From a virus, in IMG/VR virus record IMGVR_UViG_3300001460_000206, positions 1 to 23,945 of that record: a stretch of 23,945 nt of DNA, one strand, 5' to 3'. The position numbers and the translations under genes were made by a program. The notes below the pieces were generated by a model. The model was not told the origin of the DNA. It saw only the letters and a program-made list of their open reading frames with translations, and made no database searches. Every line of letters starts with the position of its first letter. Position 1 is the stretch's first letter. This document shows positions 16,237 through 22,263 of the stretch, piece by piece.

Positions 16237-16403
16237 TGTTTTTTTTGATGTGGTTCCTATATAGTCAAAATGCCGTGGACGTATATCAGCTAGGCATGTT
16301 TGAAACAATGAAGCTTTGTGAATCCCAAAAAGCGGCGGCAATGGTGCTAATCACAAATTCAAAAACTAGGATTATTTGTTTTGAGGTATTAATTGATGAC
16401 TGA
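16236..16403 (+). CDS. Very small protein with hydrophobic N-terminus (lysis block)
   Basis: The 55-residue protein starts with GTG at 16236, which shares a base with the previous stop (TAGTG), and has AAAGGG six bases upstream. Residues 1-11 are strongly hydrophobic (FFLMWFLY). The rest is short and contains two cysteines (MKLCESQK and RIICFEV). It ends 8 nt inside the next gene. The hydrophobic start is too short to be a sure signal peptide, and no lipobox is present. It may be a small exported or membrane protein of the lysis block; the two cysteines could form a disulfide outside the cytoplasm. Confidence 0.5.
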   Translation: MFFLMWFLYSQNAVDVYQLGMFETMKLCESQKAAAMVLITNSKTRIICFEVLIDD

Positions 16404-16734
16404 ATTTGAACTTGCTGACTTAAACAAGGATGGATTGATTGATCCGCAAGAGTTTCAAAAACTGGCGCTAGAGGATCGATATAGAGAAATCTTAGACGCA
16501 GACTCTAAACGAGACACACAGAGGCGATTAACGGTGGCTTGTGCAAGTGGGATGATCCTCTATCCCTTTGCCATTGTAGGGGCTTCTGCGTTAGGCTTAG
16601 ACAATGCTGCAAACCTTATCGCTGATATTGCCGCTGTTTACGTGGTAGCCGCCAGCGGGGTCGTGGTTGGTTATTTCGGGTTCAACGCTATGGAGAAGAA
16701 AAATGTTACAAGCACTGATAGGGCCAATAGCTGA
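16396..16734 (+). CDS. EF-hand protein with two transmembrane segments (holin-like)
   Basis: I use ATG 16396 (112 residues), which has GAGGT eight bases upstream. Residues 8-20 (DLNKDGLIDPQEF) are a complete EF-hand loop: Asp, Asn, Asp, Gly, Ile, Asp and Glu stand at the calcium-ligand or turn positions. A charged helix (EDRYREILDADSKRDTQRR) leads into two transmembrane segments, about 46-68 and 75-99. The layout (cytoplasmic EF-hand plus two spans) occurs in other marine phages. Its place beside a 3TM holin suggests a holin, antiholin or membrane sensor. Calcium binding follows from the motif; a lysis role is inferred from context. Confidence 0.65.
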   Translation: MTEFELADLNKDGLIDPQEFQKLALEDRYREILDADSKRDTQRRLTVACASGMILYPFAIVGASALGLDNAANLIADIAAVYVVAASGVVVGYFGFNAMEKKNVTSTDRANS

Positions 16735-17095
16735 ACTAGCCGGAGGGTGGCTGAAAGGAAAAGCTAACGTCCAAGCCGCGTCTGCAAATTTGAAGCTAGT
16801 CGAGGCAGAAGCAAAAGCCACCATAATGAAATCCGCAGCTACGTCTGAAGCTGACTGGGAAAAGATTATGGCTCAGGGAACCCAAAATTCGTGGAAAGAT
16901 GAATATTTAGTTCTCCTATTTTCAATACCGTTGATCTTGGCTTTTCTGCCGTTTGAGTGGGCTGATAAAGCTGTGGCGAATGGGTTTGCAGCGTTAGATA
17001 CTATGCCAGATTGGTATTCATATACCTTGGGTGTGATTGTGGCGAGTTCTTTTGCAGTAAGGTCAGCAACTAAGTTTTTTGGTAATAAAAAATAA
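16703..17095 (+). CDS. Holin of the GTA 3TM type
   Basis: I use ATG 16703 (130 residues), with GGAG seven bases upstream; longer in-frame starts lie within the preceding gene. The N-terminal part has a small-residue hydrophobic segment (LIGPIAELAGGWLKGKA) and a charged helix (LVEAEAKATIMKSAA). The core has W...WKDEYLVLLFSIPLIL, a signature of the holin family first named from gene transfer agents (GTA_holin_3TM), followed by a last span (YTLGVIVASSFAVR). It would make pores in the inner membrane so that the endolysin encoded two genes later can reach peptidoglycan. The family call rests on the DEYL...SIPL pattern and span layout. Confidence 0.8.
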   Translation: MLQALIGPIAELAGGWLKGKANVQAASANLKLVEAEAKATIMKSAATSEADWEKIMAQGTQNSWKDEYLVLLFSIPLILAFLPFEWADKAVANGFAALDTMPDWYSYTLGVIVASSFAVRSATKFFGNKK

Positions 17096-17115
17096 TAACT
17101 AAAAGGTAATAACTA

Positions 17116-17376
17116 ATGGCTACCCCAGCAAAAGGCAAAGCTCGCGTAAAAGTAACAGCTTCTGGTCGTAAAATTAGTTATGGTCAAGCTGGCAATGCAA
17201 AGGGTGGTGGGCCAAGGGTCAGACCTGGCACAGCCAAGGGTGATGCTTATTGTGCAAGGTCAGCAGCACAGAAAAAGAAGTTTCCAAAAGCTGCGAAAGA
17301 CCCAAACAGTCCGTTAAATCTTTCACGTAAGCGTTGGAAATGTTTAGGAACAAAATCTAAGGGAGCAAAGAAATGA
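17116..17376 (+). CDS. Small very basic protein (DUF6321-like)
   Basis: The 86-residue protein is strongly basic. Its blocks are KGKARVKVTASGRKISYG, GGGPRVRPGTAKGDAYCARS and PNSPLNLSRKRWKCLGTKSK. The order GDAYCARS, KKKFP, DPNSPLNLSRKRWKC is a family pattern found in many marine phages (I recall it as DUF6321). Two cysteines are spaced too far apart for a standard zinc ribbon by themselves. High charge suggests binding to DNA or RNA; nothing in the sequence proves it. AAAAGG lies about ten bases upstream and the stop overlaps the endolysin start (ATGA). Confidence 0.7.
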   Translation: MATPAKGKARVKVTASGRKISYGQAGNAKGGGPRVRPGTAKGDAYCARSAAQKKKFPKAAKDPNSPLNLSRKRWKCLGTKSKGAKK

Positions 17377-17984
17377 GTGAGGCAATGAAAAAGCTCCAAA
17401 AGAAAATTGGCGTTGGTGCTGATGGTTCTTTTGGCCCAAACACCGCCAGAGCGATTGCAAAGCATTATGATTTATCACCAATGCGGGGCGCTCATTTGAT
17501 GGGCCAGGCTCACCATGAAAGCGGTGGTTTCAAGAAGGTTTCAGAGGGTCTTTATTACAGTACCCCAGAGCGTATTCAAGCAGTCTGGCCTTCGAGGTTT
17601 GCAACTGTCGAGGATGCTAAACCTTACGCTAAAAACCCTGAGAAGCTCGCTGATAAGGTCTACGGCGGTAGAATGGGAAATTCTGGACAGGGTTATTTGT
17701 GGCGAGGACGCGGATTTTTACAATGCACGGGAAAAAATAACTATTCTCAGTTTGTATTAGATATGAACTTACCAGAAGTATTAGAAAATCCAGATTTAGT
17801 TGCCAATGAGTACGCCTTTGAAACGGCTTTATGGTTCTTTGAGGCTAACAAACTTTTTGAAATTGCTGACGGTGGGGTTACTTATGAAATTATTAAAAAA
17901 ATAACTAAGCGTGTAAATGGTGGACAACATGGTTTGAAGGACAGGGTCAAGCAAACAACCGCAATTTTTGACTATTTGAGTTAG
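17373..17984 (+). CDS. Endolysin, GH19 lysozyme/chitinase family
   Basis: The 203-residue enzyme has a short N-terminal peptidoglycan-binding-like element (LQKKIGVGADGSFGPNTARA, residues 8-27) joined to a GH19 domain. The GH19 signature is plain: GQAHHESGGF with Glu49 as expected acid/base, SEGLYYS with Glu58, then VYGGRMGNSGQGYLWRGRGF and LQCTGKNNY, and a C-terminal KRVNGGQHGLKDRV. It cleaves the glycan strands of peptidoglycan in the periplasm after the holin opens the membrane. The start overlaps the preceding stop by ATGA. The gene is the last of the late block and faces the minus-strand operon with only nine bases between stops. Confidence 0.92.
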   Translation: MSEAMKKLQKKIGVGADGSFGPNTARAIAKHYDLSPMRGAHLMGQAHHESGGFKKVSEGLYYSTPERIQAVWPSRFATVEDAKPYAKNPEKLADKVYGGRMGNSGQGYLWRGRGFLQCTGKNNYSQFVLDMNLPEVLENPDLVANEYAFETALWFFEANKLFEIADGGVTYEIIKKITKRVNGGQHGLKDRVKQTTAIFDYLS

Positions 17985-17993
17985 AAATCAATC

Positions 17994-18293
17994 TCAGGGC
18001 ATTTCTGAATAAGAATAATCTGAACCATATAAATCACGCCATTCTTTTGGGCTTTGGTGTATTGCTAATTTGCTGTCATCCCAAAGCCCTTGATGGTGTC
18101 CTTCACACAACGGAATAGCTAATTGATCTGCTGTTTTGGCTCCGCTAAATCTGTCGTGAATAACGTGATGCGCTTGTGTCGCTGACATTTGCGGCAAATT
18201 AAAAGCTGTGCAAATGCAGCAATTCTTTTCCCTAATTCTTTTTAAAAACTTTGGGTTTTTTTTAGCTTTTATAGGCTTTGGGTTAGACCACAT
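17994..18293 (-). CDS. HNH-type nuclease-like protein
   Basis: I use the ATG at 18293 (99 residues) which overlaps the preceding stop as TAATG; a start nine bases upstream (18302) is possible but has no good ribosome site. The protein has CCIC (Cys25 and Cys28 as CxxC), AHHV (His42-His43), and PLCEGHH (Cys63, His66, His67). This is the cysteine-bearing betabetaalpha-metal layout of small phage HNH proteins near DUF968 and Ref-type nucleases. It probably binds zinc and one catalytic divalent metal and cuts or nicks DNA. It is the last gene of an early minus-strand operon. A role in recombination or host DNA attack is inferred. Confidence 0.75.
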   Translation of the reverse strand: MWSNPKPIKAKKNPKFLKRIREKNCCICTAFNLPQMSATQAHHVIHDRFSGAKTADQLAIPLCEGHHQGLWDDSKLAIHQSPKEWRDLYGSDYSYSEMP

Positions 18294-18796
18294 TATTCCC
18301 ATTCCGTGAAATTATTAGAAGGTTTTTCATCTTTCAAAAAAGGTACTTCAGATGGATTTAATAATTCTATTGCTTGCGATATTGCCCATTTTTTATCCTC
18401 ATTGCTCCATGTCCAGACAGCATCTGAGCTAACATTTATAAGTTTAGCAAGAGCAAACCAGTTTATTTTTTCCATTTCATTTCCCGATCTTTTTTTAAAT
18501 GTTATCTGATTTTTATTAGCAATGCGTCTTAAACTTGTTGGATTTAAACTCATTATTTTTGATGTTTCTTTTAAGGTAAATCCAATTTTAGAATTGATTT
18601 TTATGTTTTCTTCAATTCTTTCAGTTTTTGCTCTTTTATATTCTTGCAGTGCTATTTGGTATTTGTATTCTTCGCCTTTCCTTTTATTGCTTAAATTGTT
18701 CTTTTCTTCCATAGCCAATGCTTGCATTAAACTGCCAATTTCTGCTTCGTTAGGAACCTTGTTAAATTTTTTAATAAAAGTATGAATATAATTCAT
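18293..18796 (-). CDS. Helix-turn-helix protein, putative regulator or replication accessory
   Basis: The 167-residue protein has a helical, charged N-terminal half (IGSLMQALAMEEKNNLSN, YQIALQEYKRAKTERIEENI). Near residues 72-98 is a likely helix-turn-helix (FTLKETSKIMSLNPTSLRRI, then ANKNQITFKKR), where the second helix and RRIANKN resemble homeodomain-like or MerR-like DNA readers. The C-terminal third has a second HTH-like stretch (ALAKLINVSSDAVWTWSNED). Its ATG overlaps the stop of a 30-residue gene (ATGA), and its stop overlaps the HNH gene (TAATG). Function is likely DNA binding; no closer family was recognised. Confidence 0.6.
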   Translation of the reverse strand: MNYIHTFIKKFNKVPNEAEIGSLMQALAMEEKNNLSNKRKGEEYKYQIALQEYKRAKTERIEENIKINSKIGFTLKETSKIMSLNPTSLRRIANKNQITFKKRSGNEMEKINWFALAKLINVSSDAVWTWSNEDKKWAISQAIELLNPSEVPFLKDEKPSNNFTEWE

Positions 18797-18885
18797 AGCT
18801 GTACCATAAATTTATCTACGTTTATCACGGCAATTGTTAAAACAAGTATCCACAAAAATAGTATTATTTTATCTTCTTTGGTCAT
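18793..18885 (-). CDS. 30-residue single-span membrane protein
   Basis: A short frame from ATG 18885 encodes MTKEDKIILFLWILVLTIAV followed by ten more residues. Residues 7-23 are a hydrophobic span after a charged start with Lys3, Glu4, Asp5 and Lys6. The frame starts 17 nt inside the gene before it and its TGA overlaps the next start (ATGA). GAGAG lies about eight bases upstream. Filling the only gap in an otherwise gapless operon with coupled junctions on both sides supports real expression. Its role is unknown; small early phage membrane peptides often act on host membrane proteins or in exclusion, which is only a suggestion here. Confidence 0.6.
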   Translation of the reverse strand: MTKEDKIILFLWILVLTIAVINVDKFMVQL

Positions 18886-19084
18886 TATAATTTCTCTCTT
18901 CTTTAATAACGTCAAAAACAAAAACTTTTCTGGTTGCTGAAACAGTGCAAACTTCTTTATTTTTTACGTTCATTATATTGCTAAATATTTCTTTTGCTAA
19001 AGCCTTGGCTTCAATTCCGTGCTTTGCTTCAACGACTATTTCTTGTGAAACTATACATTCACAAATAACTGAATATTGTGCCAT
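18869..19084 (-). CDS. Small hypothetical early protein
   Basis: The 71-residue protein starts within TAATG, overlapping the stop of the HTH gene before it. It has an alternating beta-alpha-beta-like pattern (AQYSVICECIVSQEIVVEAK, then GIEAKALAKEIFSNIMN, then EVCTVSATRKVFVFDVIKE) like small ferredoxin-like or DUF-type single-domain proteins. Cys8, Cys10 and Cys46 are present but do not form a known metal motif. Overlaps on both sides tie it to the early operon. Function unknown. Confidence 0.6.
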   Translation of the reverse strand: MAQYSVICECIVSQEIVVEAKHGIEAKALAKEIFSNIMNVKNKEVCTVSATRKVFVFDVIKEERNYNDQRR

Positions 19085-19518
19085 TATTTTTTACCGAAAC
19101 TCTTTGTTGCTTCTTTAATTAACGTGTAATCTGCAATGCGTTTTCCGTTTTTAGTAACCATCATTTCAGTTAAAATGATGTGTCCCATGTCTCTCAAGTC
19201 TTTGATCCTCGCCGCCAAACGAAAACATTGATAGCAATTTAATGCCTCAATTGCAGTTATTGATGTTTTTCTTAAATGATTGAAAATTTGGTAATTTTGG
19301 CTTTCCGTATTCATAATTTTACCTCTTTTTATTTTTTGAGAAAAGAACAACTCATATTGTTCATATTCCCAAGGTGACAAAGTTAAAGTGGGCTTAGGAA
19401 TTTCGCGGTTTCTGTTAGAATTTGCAACGGCAACAGCAACGCGATGTTTTTTAGTTGGGCTTAACGTGCTTCTGGCTCTGTGTGCATGAAGCGGCATGTT
19501 ATGCGTTTGGTTTTTCAT
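19084..19518 (-). CDS. Helix-turn-helix domain protein (HTH_39-like) with an internal start
   Basis: The 144-residue frame starts at ATG 19518, overlapping the previous stop (TAATG). Its first 68 residues are basic and Pro/Ser/Asn rich (RARSTLSPTKKHRVAVAVAN), likely disordered. The last 76 residues form a compact winged HTH of the phage type: QNYQIFNHLRKTSITAIEAL, CFRLAARIKDLRDMGHI, KNGKRIADYTL. The pattern CFRLAARIxDLRxxG is the family hallmark (HTH_39). The ATG at 19314 that begins this domain has its own AGAGGT six bases upstream, so a short product is probable as well. The HTH most likely binds DNA as a small regulator. Confidence 0.7.
   Translation of the reverse strand: MKNQTHNMPLHAHRARSTLSPTKKHRVAVAVANSNRNREIPKPTLTLSPWEYEQYELFFSQKIKRGKIMNTESQNYQIFNHLRKTSITAIEALNCYQCFRLAARIKDLRDMGHIILTEMMVTKNGKRIADYTLIKEATKSFGKK
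19312..19330 (-). promoter_or_regulatory. Internal ribosome binding site and start codon
   Basis: On the minus strand AAAAAGAGGT (19330-19321) is followed by six bases and ATG at 19314. This is a stronger site than the one before the full-length start and lies exactly at the border of the HTH domain. A separate 76-residue protein is thus expected. Confidence 0.6.
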
Positions 19519-19718
19519 TATTTTTCGCTCCACATTTCTACAACGCCATTTGTGACATCAATGTCGCTTAAATATTGGTTTAAAAGGTTATGGTCTTTCA
19601 TTATAACGTAAGCTTTTTCTAAACTTTCGTTTAAAGATTTGCTCACTTCTATAATATCGCTTATTTCTTCCCAAGCGCGATCCTCAATTGTCATTGCAAG
19701 CTGTTTTGATCTACCCAT
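19518..19718 (-). CDS. Small acidic early protein
   Basis: I use ATG 19718 (66 residues) because GGTGA lies six bases upstream; a longer frame starting at 19763 would run inside the upstream gene. The protein is acidic and helical (TIEDRAWEEISDIIEVSKSL, SLEKAYVIMKDH) and ends DVTNGVVEMWSEK. It overlaps the gene before it by 8 nt and the one after by one base. No family was recognised. Small acidic early phage proteins can mimic DNA or bind host enzymes, but nothing here proves that. Confidence 0.55.
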   Translation of the reverse strand: MGRSKQLAMTIEDRAWEEISDIIEVSKSLNESLEKAYVIMKDHNLLNQYLSDIDVTNGVVEMWSEK

Positions 19719-19965
19719 GACATTCACCGTGATGCTCAATAATATGCTGATGAATACAATCATTGTATTTTGATATCAGAGCCGTTCTAAGGCGTTGTGA
19801 AAGGGGCTTTCCCTTTTTTGGGTGGTAAAGGTCATCTAAGTCATAATCAGCCTCTGAGCCTTGCACCTCGTCATTGTATTGGCTTTCGTAGAAGTTGTAA
19901 TAAACCTCAACTGCAAATTCACACCCCTTATGCTCTAAATCAATCTGTTGATAATAAGGTTTCAT
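19711..19965 (-). CDS. First gene of the early minus-strand operon, unknown function
   Basis: The 84-residue protein has a beta-rich, aromatic N-terminal part (KGCEFAVEVYYNFYESQYND), an acidic centre (GSEADYDLDDLYHPKKGK) and a C-terminal helix with several His and Cys (LISKYNDCIHQHIIEHHGEC). The centre DLDDLYHP resembles small phage proteins of unknown role; the His/Cys-rich end may bind a metal. AAGGAAAG lies about ten bases upstream. It is the first gene after the divergent control region at 19966-20108. Confidence 0.55.
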   Translation of the reverse strand: MKPYYQQIDLEHKGCEFAVEVYYNFYESQYNDEVQGSEADYDLDDLYHPKKGKPLSQRLRTALISKYNDCIHQHIIEHHGECHG

Positions 19966-20108
19966 TTTTTTATCTTTCCTTGCTGCTTATAAAGATAGAT
20001 TAGTCTCTTTTGTGATACCTGTAAACCCTACATTTACAAAAAAACAATAATATTGAAAAAAAGTTTGCGAAAAACTATAATTAGTAAAAAACAAACAAGG
20101 TAAAAGCG
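19966..20108. promoter_or_regulatory. Divergent control region with operator-like inverted repeat
   Basis: This 143-base AT-rich gap lies between the minus-strand operon and the RusA gene. It holds a strong plus-strand promoter and an inverted repeat TGTAAACCCTACATTTACA (20020-20038, 6-bp arms). On the minus strand the same TTTACA can serve as a -35 element with TAATCT 17 bp on, a poorer match. The repeat would then overlap the minus promoter as an operator. Confidence 0.55.
20053..20081 (+). promoter_or_regulatory. Sigma70 promoter for rusA
   Basis: TTGAAA (20053-20058) and a perfect TATAAT (20076-20081) are separated by exactly 17 bp. Transcription would begin near 20088 and give a leader of about 20 bases that contains the AAGG site before the GTG start. 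Confidence 0.8.
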
Positions 20109-20537
20109 GTGTATAAAATAGAATTAGAGGTTTCTGGACAGCCGCAAGGCAAAGGAAGGCCACGTTTTACAAAGACAGGTCATGCCTACACGCCCGAAAA
20201 AACAAGAGAATATGAGAAAAGAATCTTTGCTGCTGCATGGAAAGCCGCAAAAGATAACAAAATAGATATAACTGAAAGTTTTGTTTCTGTCGAAATCACA
20301 GCATTTATGGATATTCCGCAATCTTGGTCTAAGCTTAAACGTTTAGAAGCTGAATATGGGGCCATACAACACACAATAAAGCCTGACCTTGATAATATAA
20401 TTAAAGCAGCTTTAGACGGTTGTGAGGGTGCTATCTATGTCTCTGATAAACAAGTAACGAGCATTAAAGCCAAAAAAAGATATTGTGACCCAGACAAAGG
20501 TGCTTTTCTTTATATTTCAATTTCTTGGGAAGAATAA
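20109..20537 (+). CDS. rusA: RusA-family Holliday junction resolvase
   Basis: The 142-residue protein has the RusA signature: QPQGKGRPRF near the start, then KPDLDNIIKAALDGCEGAIY and VSDKQV. Asp93, Asp95, Lys99 and Asp113 match the spacing of the catalytic Asp70, Asp72, Lys76 and Asp91 of E. coli RusA. It acts as a dimer that resolves Holliday junctions and branched DNA, likely during recombination-linked replication and before packaging. The start is GTG with AAGG eight bases upstream. It is the only plus-strand gene between two minus-strand operons and has its own promoter. Length fits the family (about 120-140). Confidence 0.93.
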   Translation: MYKIELEVSGQPQGKGRPRFTKTGHAYTPEKTREYEKRIFAAAWKAAKDNKIDITESFVSVEITAFMDIPQSWSKLKRLEAEYGAIQHTIKPDLDNIIKAALDGCEGAIYVSDKQVTSIKAKKRYCDPDKGAFLYISISWEE

Positions 20538-20562
20538 TTTTATTGGCGTAATCTGTTCTTAA

Positions 20563-20970
20563 TCAAGTAGTTTGTAAGGGGTCATAACCTGTTGCCTCTG
20601 ATAATTTAGCCATAGCCAATTCAAAATATAAATTAAACTCTGATTGATCCATCTCGTTGAAGTTTATGCTGTCAACGATACGCATATGACTTCCAGTTAA
20701 ATTATTGTAACGCAATTTTACATATCCACACGCCCACTTTAAATCATTGTGTAAGTGCTTGTCAGTGGGCCATTTGCCAGTAGCATCACAAACTTTTTTT
20801 AATGTTGACCAATATAGATTATGCTGTGGATTGGATCGTTTACCCGTTACAGTTAAATCAAATGCTTGACCATTTTTTAAGCTTTCAATCTGTGATGCAT
20901 CATGTTCAGAAATAGGCAATAGATGCCCATTTTTTAACTCCACTTGTATTTTAGAACGGGATGTCATCAT
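20563..20970 (-). CDS. Phage recombination-block protein (NinB/DUF1367-like?)
   Basis: The 135-residue protein has an N-terminal beta part (KIQVELKNGHLLPISEHDAS, FDLTVTGKR) and then SNPQHNLYWSTLKKVCDATG, where RSNPQHNLYW is the kind of motif found in DUF1367/NinB-like phage proteins placed with recombination genes. The middle has WACGYVKLRYNNLTGSHMRI and the end is helical. It overlaps the SSB gene by about 20 nt and so is coupled to it. NinB-type proteins bind single-stranded DNA; I infer such a role with low certainty. Two ATGs, at 20970 and 20967, are both possible starts. Confidence 0.55.
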   Translation of the reverse strand: MMTSRSKIQVELKNGHLLPISEHDASQIESLKNGQAFDLTVTGKRSNPQHNLYWSTLKKVCDATGKWPTDKHLHNDLKWACGYVKLRYNNLTGSHMRIVDSINFNEMDQSEFNLYFELAMAKLSEATGYDPLQTT

Positions 20971-21304
20971 CTATGCCTTGTTCTTTTTGGTCATACGATT
21001 GAGATGAATTATTATCTTGAACAGTGGCCTTGCCCATCATTTGCAATTCTTGCGTCTTAATTTTTAAATAAGTTTTGCCGTTTGATTCATTAATTTTAAA
21101 CTCACCACTTACGCAAATTGGAGTACCTTTTTTTAAATACTGAGCAACTGATGTTCTAAAATATGAACAATCAAAATAAATGGTAGTTTTTTTATCTCCA
21201 TAACCATCGTCAACAGCTACCGAAAAACTAACAATACTTCCTTTTTCAAACGTTTTTACTTCAGCATCTCGCGTCAATCGCCCCGCTATAGTTATCTGTT
21301 TCAT
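20951..21304 (-). CDS. ssb: Single-stranded DNA-binding protein
   Basis: The 117-residue protein has the bacterial SSB OB-fold pattern: MKQITIAGRLTRDAEVKTFE, IVSFSVAVDD, then TIYFDCSYFRTSVAQYLKKG, TPICVSGEFKI and YLKIKTQELQMMG. A short flexible linker (VQDNNSSQSYDQK) precedes the acidic tip DDDIPF, which recruits partner proteins. It coats single-stranded DNA in replication and recombination. Its ATG overlaps the stop of the annealing-protein gene (ATGA), a common pairing in phages. AAAAGAGG lies about ten bases upstream. Family assignment is firm. Confidence 0.95.
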   Translation of the reverse strand: MKQITIAGRLTRDAEVKTFEKGSIVSFSVAVDDGYGDKKTTIYFDCSYFRTSVAQYLKKGTPICVSGEFKINESNGKTYLKIKTQELQMMGKATVQDNNSSQSYDQKEQGIDDDIPF

Positions 21305-21912
21305 ATTTTCAATTCCTCTTTTCTTTTGTCGTGAGTTTCCATTATTTCTTGATATTGATGTTCTTCTAAACCAATCATATTTAACAATTTATTGTATCTA
21401 TTTTCAAATTCTAAAAAACGTTGCTTGTTGCAATTTTGATAAAATGATATTGCGGCTTCTACTTTTTGGTCTAAATCAGCCACTTTTATATCAGTTATTT
21501 TTGTTTCTGAATTACTGTAATTTGGTTTTGCGTTTTTAAAATCGTCAGCTTCTTCTTCGGAATAAACATCTCCGTGAAGCCCAACTAACTTTAATATAAC
21601 TCGATCTTTTGCTCGTTTTTCAGCCATAGCAAAAGGATAGCTGTTTTTGTTGTTGTATGGCGCGGCTTCACCAATAGACCACTCAGTCGCATCTGCCATG
21701 TGTCCCGTTACGCATATAACAGCAAATTTAGCAGAGACATCTGTTTCTATAATTTTAGGTTGGTCAAATACGATTTTATGATGTGCGGCAACTTTTTCCA
21801 GTGCTTTATGCAATACAACTGGAGTACCGTGACAATCCCAAACAGCTTGACGTTCAGTTAAATTAACCTCTTTTAACAAGGTTATTAGCTTTTCTGGAAG
21901 GGCTTTAGCCAT
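21301..21912 (-). CDS. Putative single-strand annealing recombinase
   Basis: I use ATG 21912 (203 residues), two bases past the stop of the gene before it. The central block ICVTGHMADATEWSIGEAAP followed by YPFAMAEKRAKDRVILKLVG and HGDVYSEEEADDF is conserved among phage proteins that lie beside SSB. The AMAEKRAKDRVIL helix resembles the AETRA.GRAL helix of Rad52-type annealing proteins, while WSIGEA and the strands before it fit a beta-sheet core. The C-terminal helix region (KVEAAISFYQNCNKQRFLEF) may bind SSB or DNA. It would anneal complementary strands in phage recombination. Context (SSB, RusA) is strong, fold evidence is moderate. Confidence 0.6.
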   Translation of the reverse strand: MAKALPEKLITLLKEVNLTERQAVWDCHGTPVVLHKALEKVAAHHKIVFDQPKIIETDVSAKFAVICVTGHMADATEWSIGEAAPYNNKNSYPFAMAEKRAKDRVILKLVGLHGDVYSEEEADDFKNAKPNYSNSETKITDIKVADLDQKVEAAISFYQNCNKQRFLEFENRYNKLLNMIGLEEHQYQEIMETHDKRKEELKI

Positions 21913-21913
21913 A

Positions 21914-22177
21914 TTACAGCTTCCCCGCACTATCAAAATGAATTACATTTAAAGAATTAATATTTTTATTAGGAGTTAAACCAGCCCATACTCCATCTTT
22001 TTCAAAATCATCACAAGCATCTGTGATAGCGTCACTAATTAATCTTGTAATAGCTAAAGTAAATGTAAATTGCTTTTCTTCTGAAAGCTCTTTTTCACTT
22101 AAATCAGCAATTGCTTTGTTAATATACTGTCGAATGATTTGTGGAGTCGGGTGGGTTAAATTGCATTTATTGTTCAT
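21914..22177 (-). CDS. Small protein, first gene of the recombination operon
   Basis: The 87-residue protein is mostly helical (HPTPQIIRQYINKAIADL, KELSEEKQFTFTLAITRLIS, DAITDACDDFEKDGVWAGL) with a short C-terminal strand (INSLNVIHFDSAGKL). AAAAGAGGT lies eight bases before the ATG. It begins a four-gene minus-strand unit that includes the annealing protein and SSB. No family was recognised; a helper of recombination or a small early protein is possible. Confidence 0.6.
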   Translation of the reverse strand: MNNKCNLTHPTPQIIRQYINKAIADLSEKELSEEKQFTFTLAITRLISDAITDACDDFEKDGVWAGLTPNKNINSLNVIHFDSAGKL

Positions 22178-22263
22178 TTTCTAATACCTCTTTTAGATTG
22201 TTCTTGTATAATACACGTTAGTCGCATAGATACAACCTTATAGTTACATATCGGAGACTTTTA
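22178..22263. promoter_or_regulatory. Divergent control region with three TGTAT/ATACA half-sites
   Basis: The gap between the recombination operon and the Cro-like gene has TGTATAATACA (22205-22215, palindrome with one central base) and another ATACA at 22230-22234. On the minus strand TTGTAT, 16 bp and TATTAT form a fair promoter across these sites. On the plus strand TATAAT (22207-22212) can serve as a -10, but no good -35 is seen. A regulator bound here would control both directions. Confidence 0.5.

Noticed and set aside
17983-18006. AGAAAT and ATTTCT inverted repeat between the endolysin and HNH genes as a two-way terminator
   Set aside because: The arms are only six AT-rich base pairs with a 12-base loop and no T tract, so the hairpin would be too weak to call.
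18522-18785. Plus-strand hydrophobic frame of 87 codons
   Set aside because: It lies antisense to the coupled HTH gene in a minus-strand operon and has no operon context on its strand.
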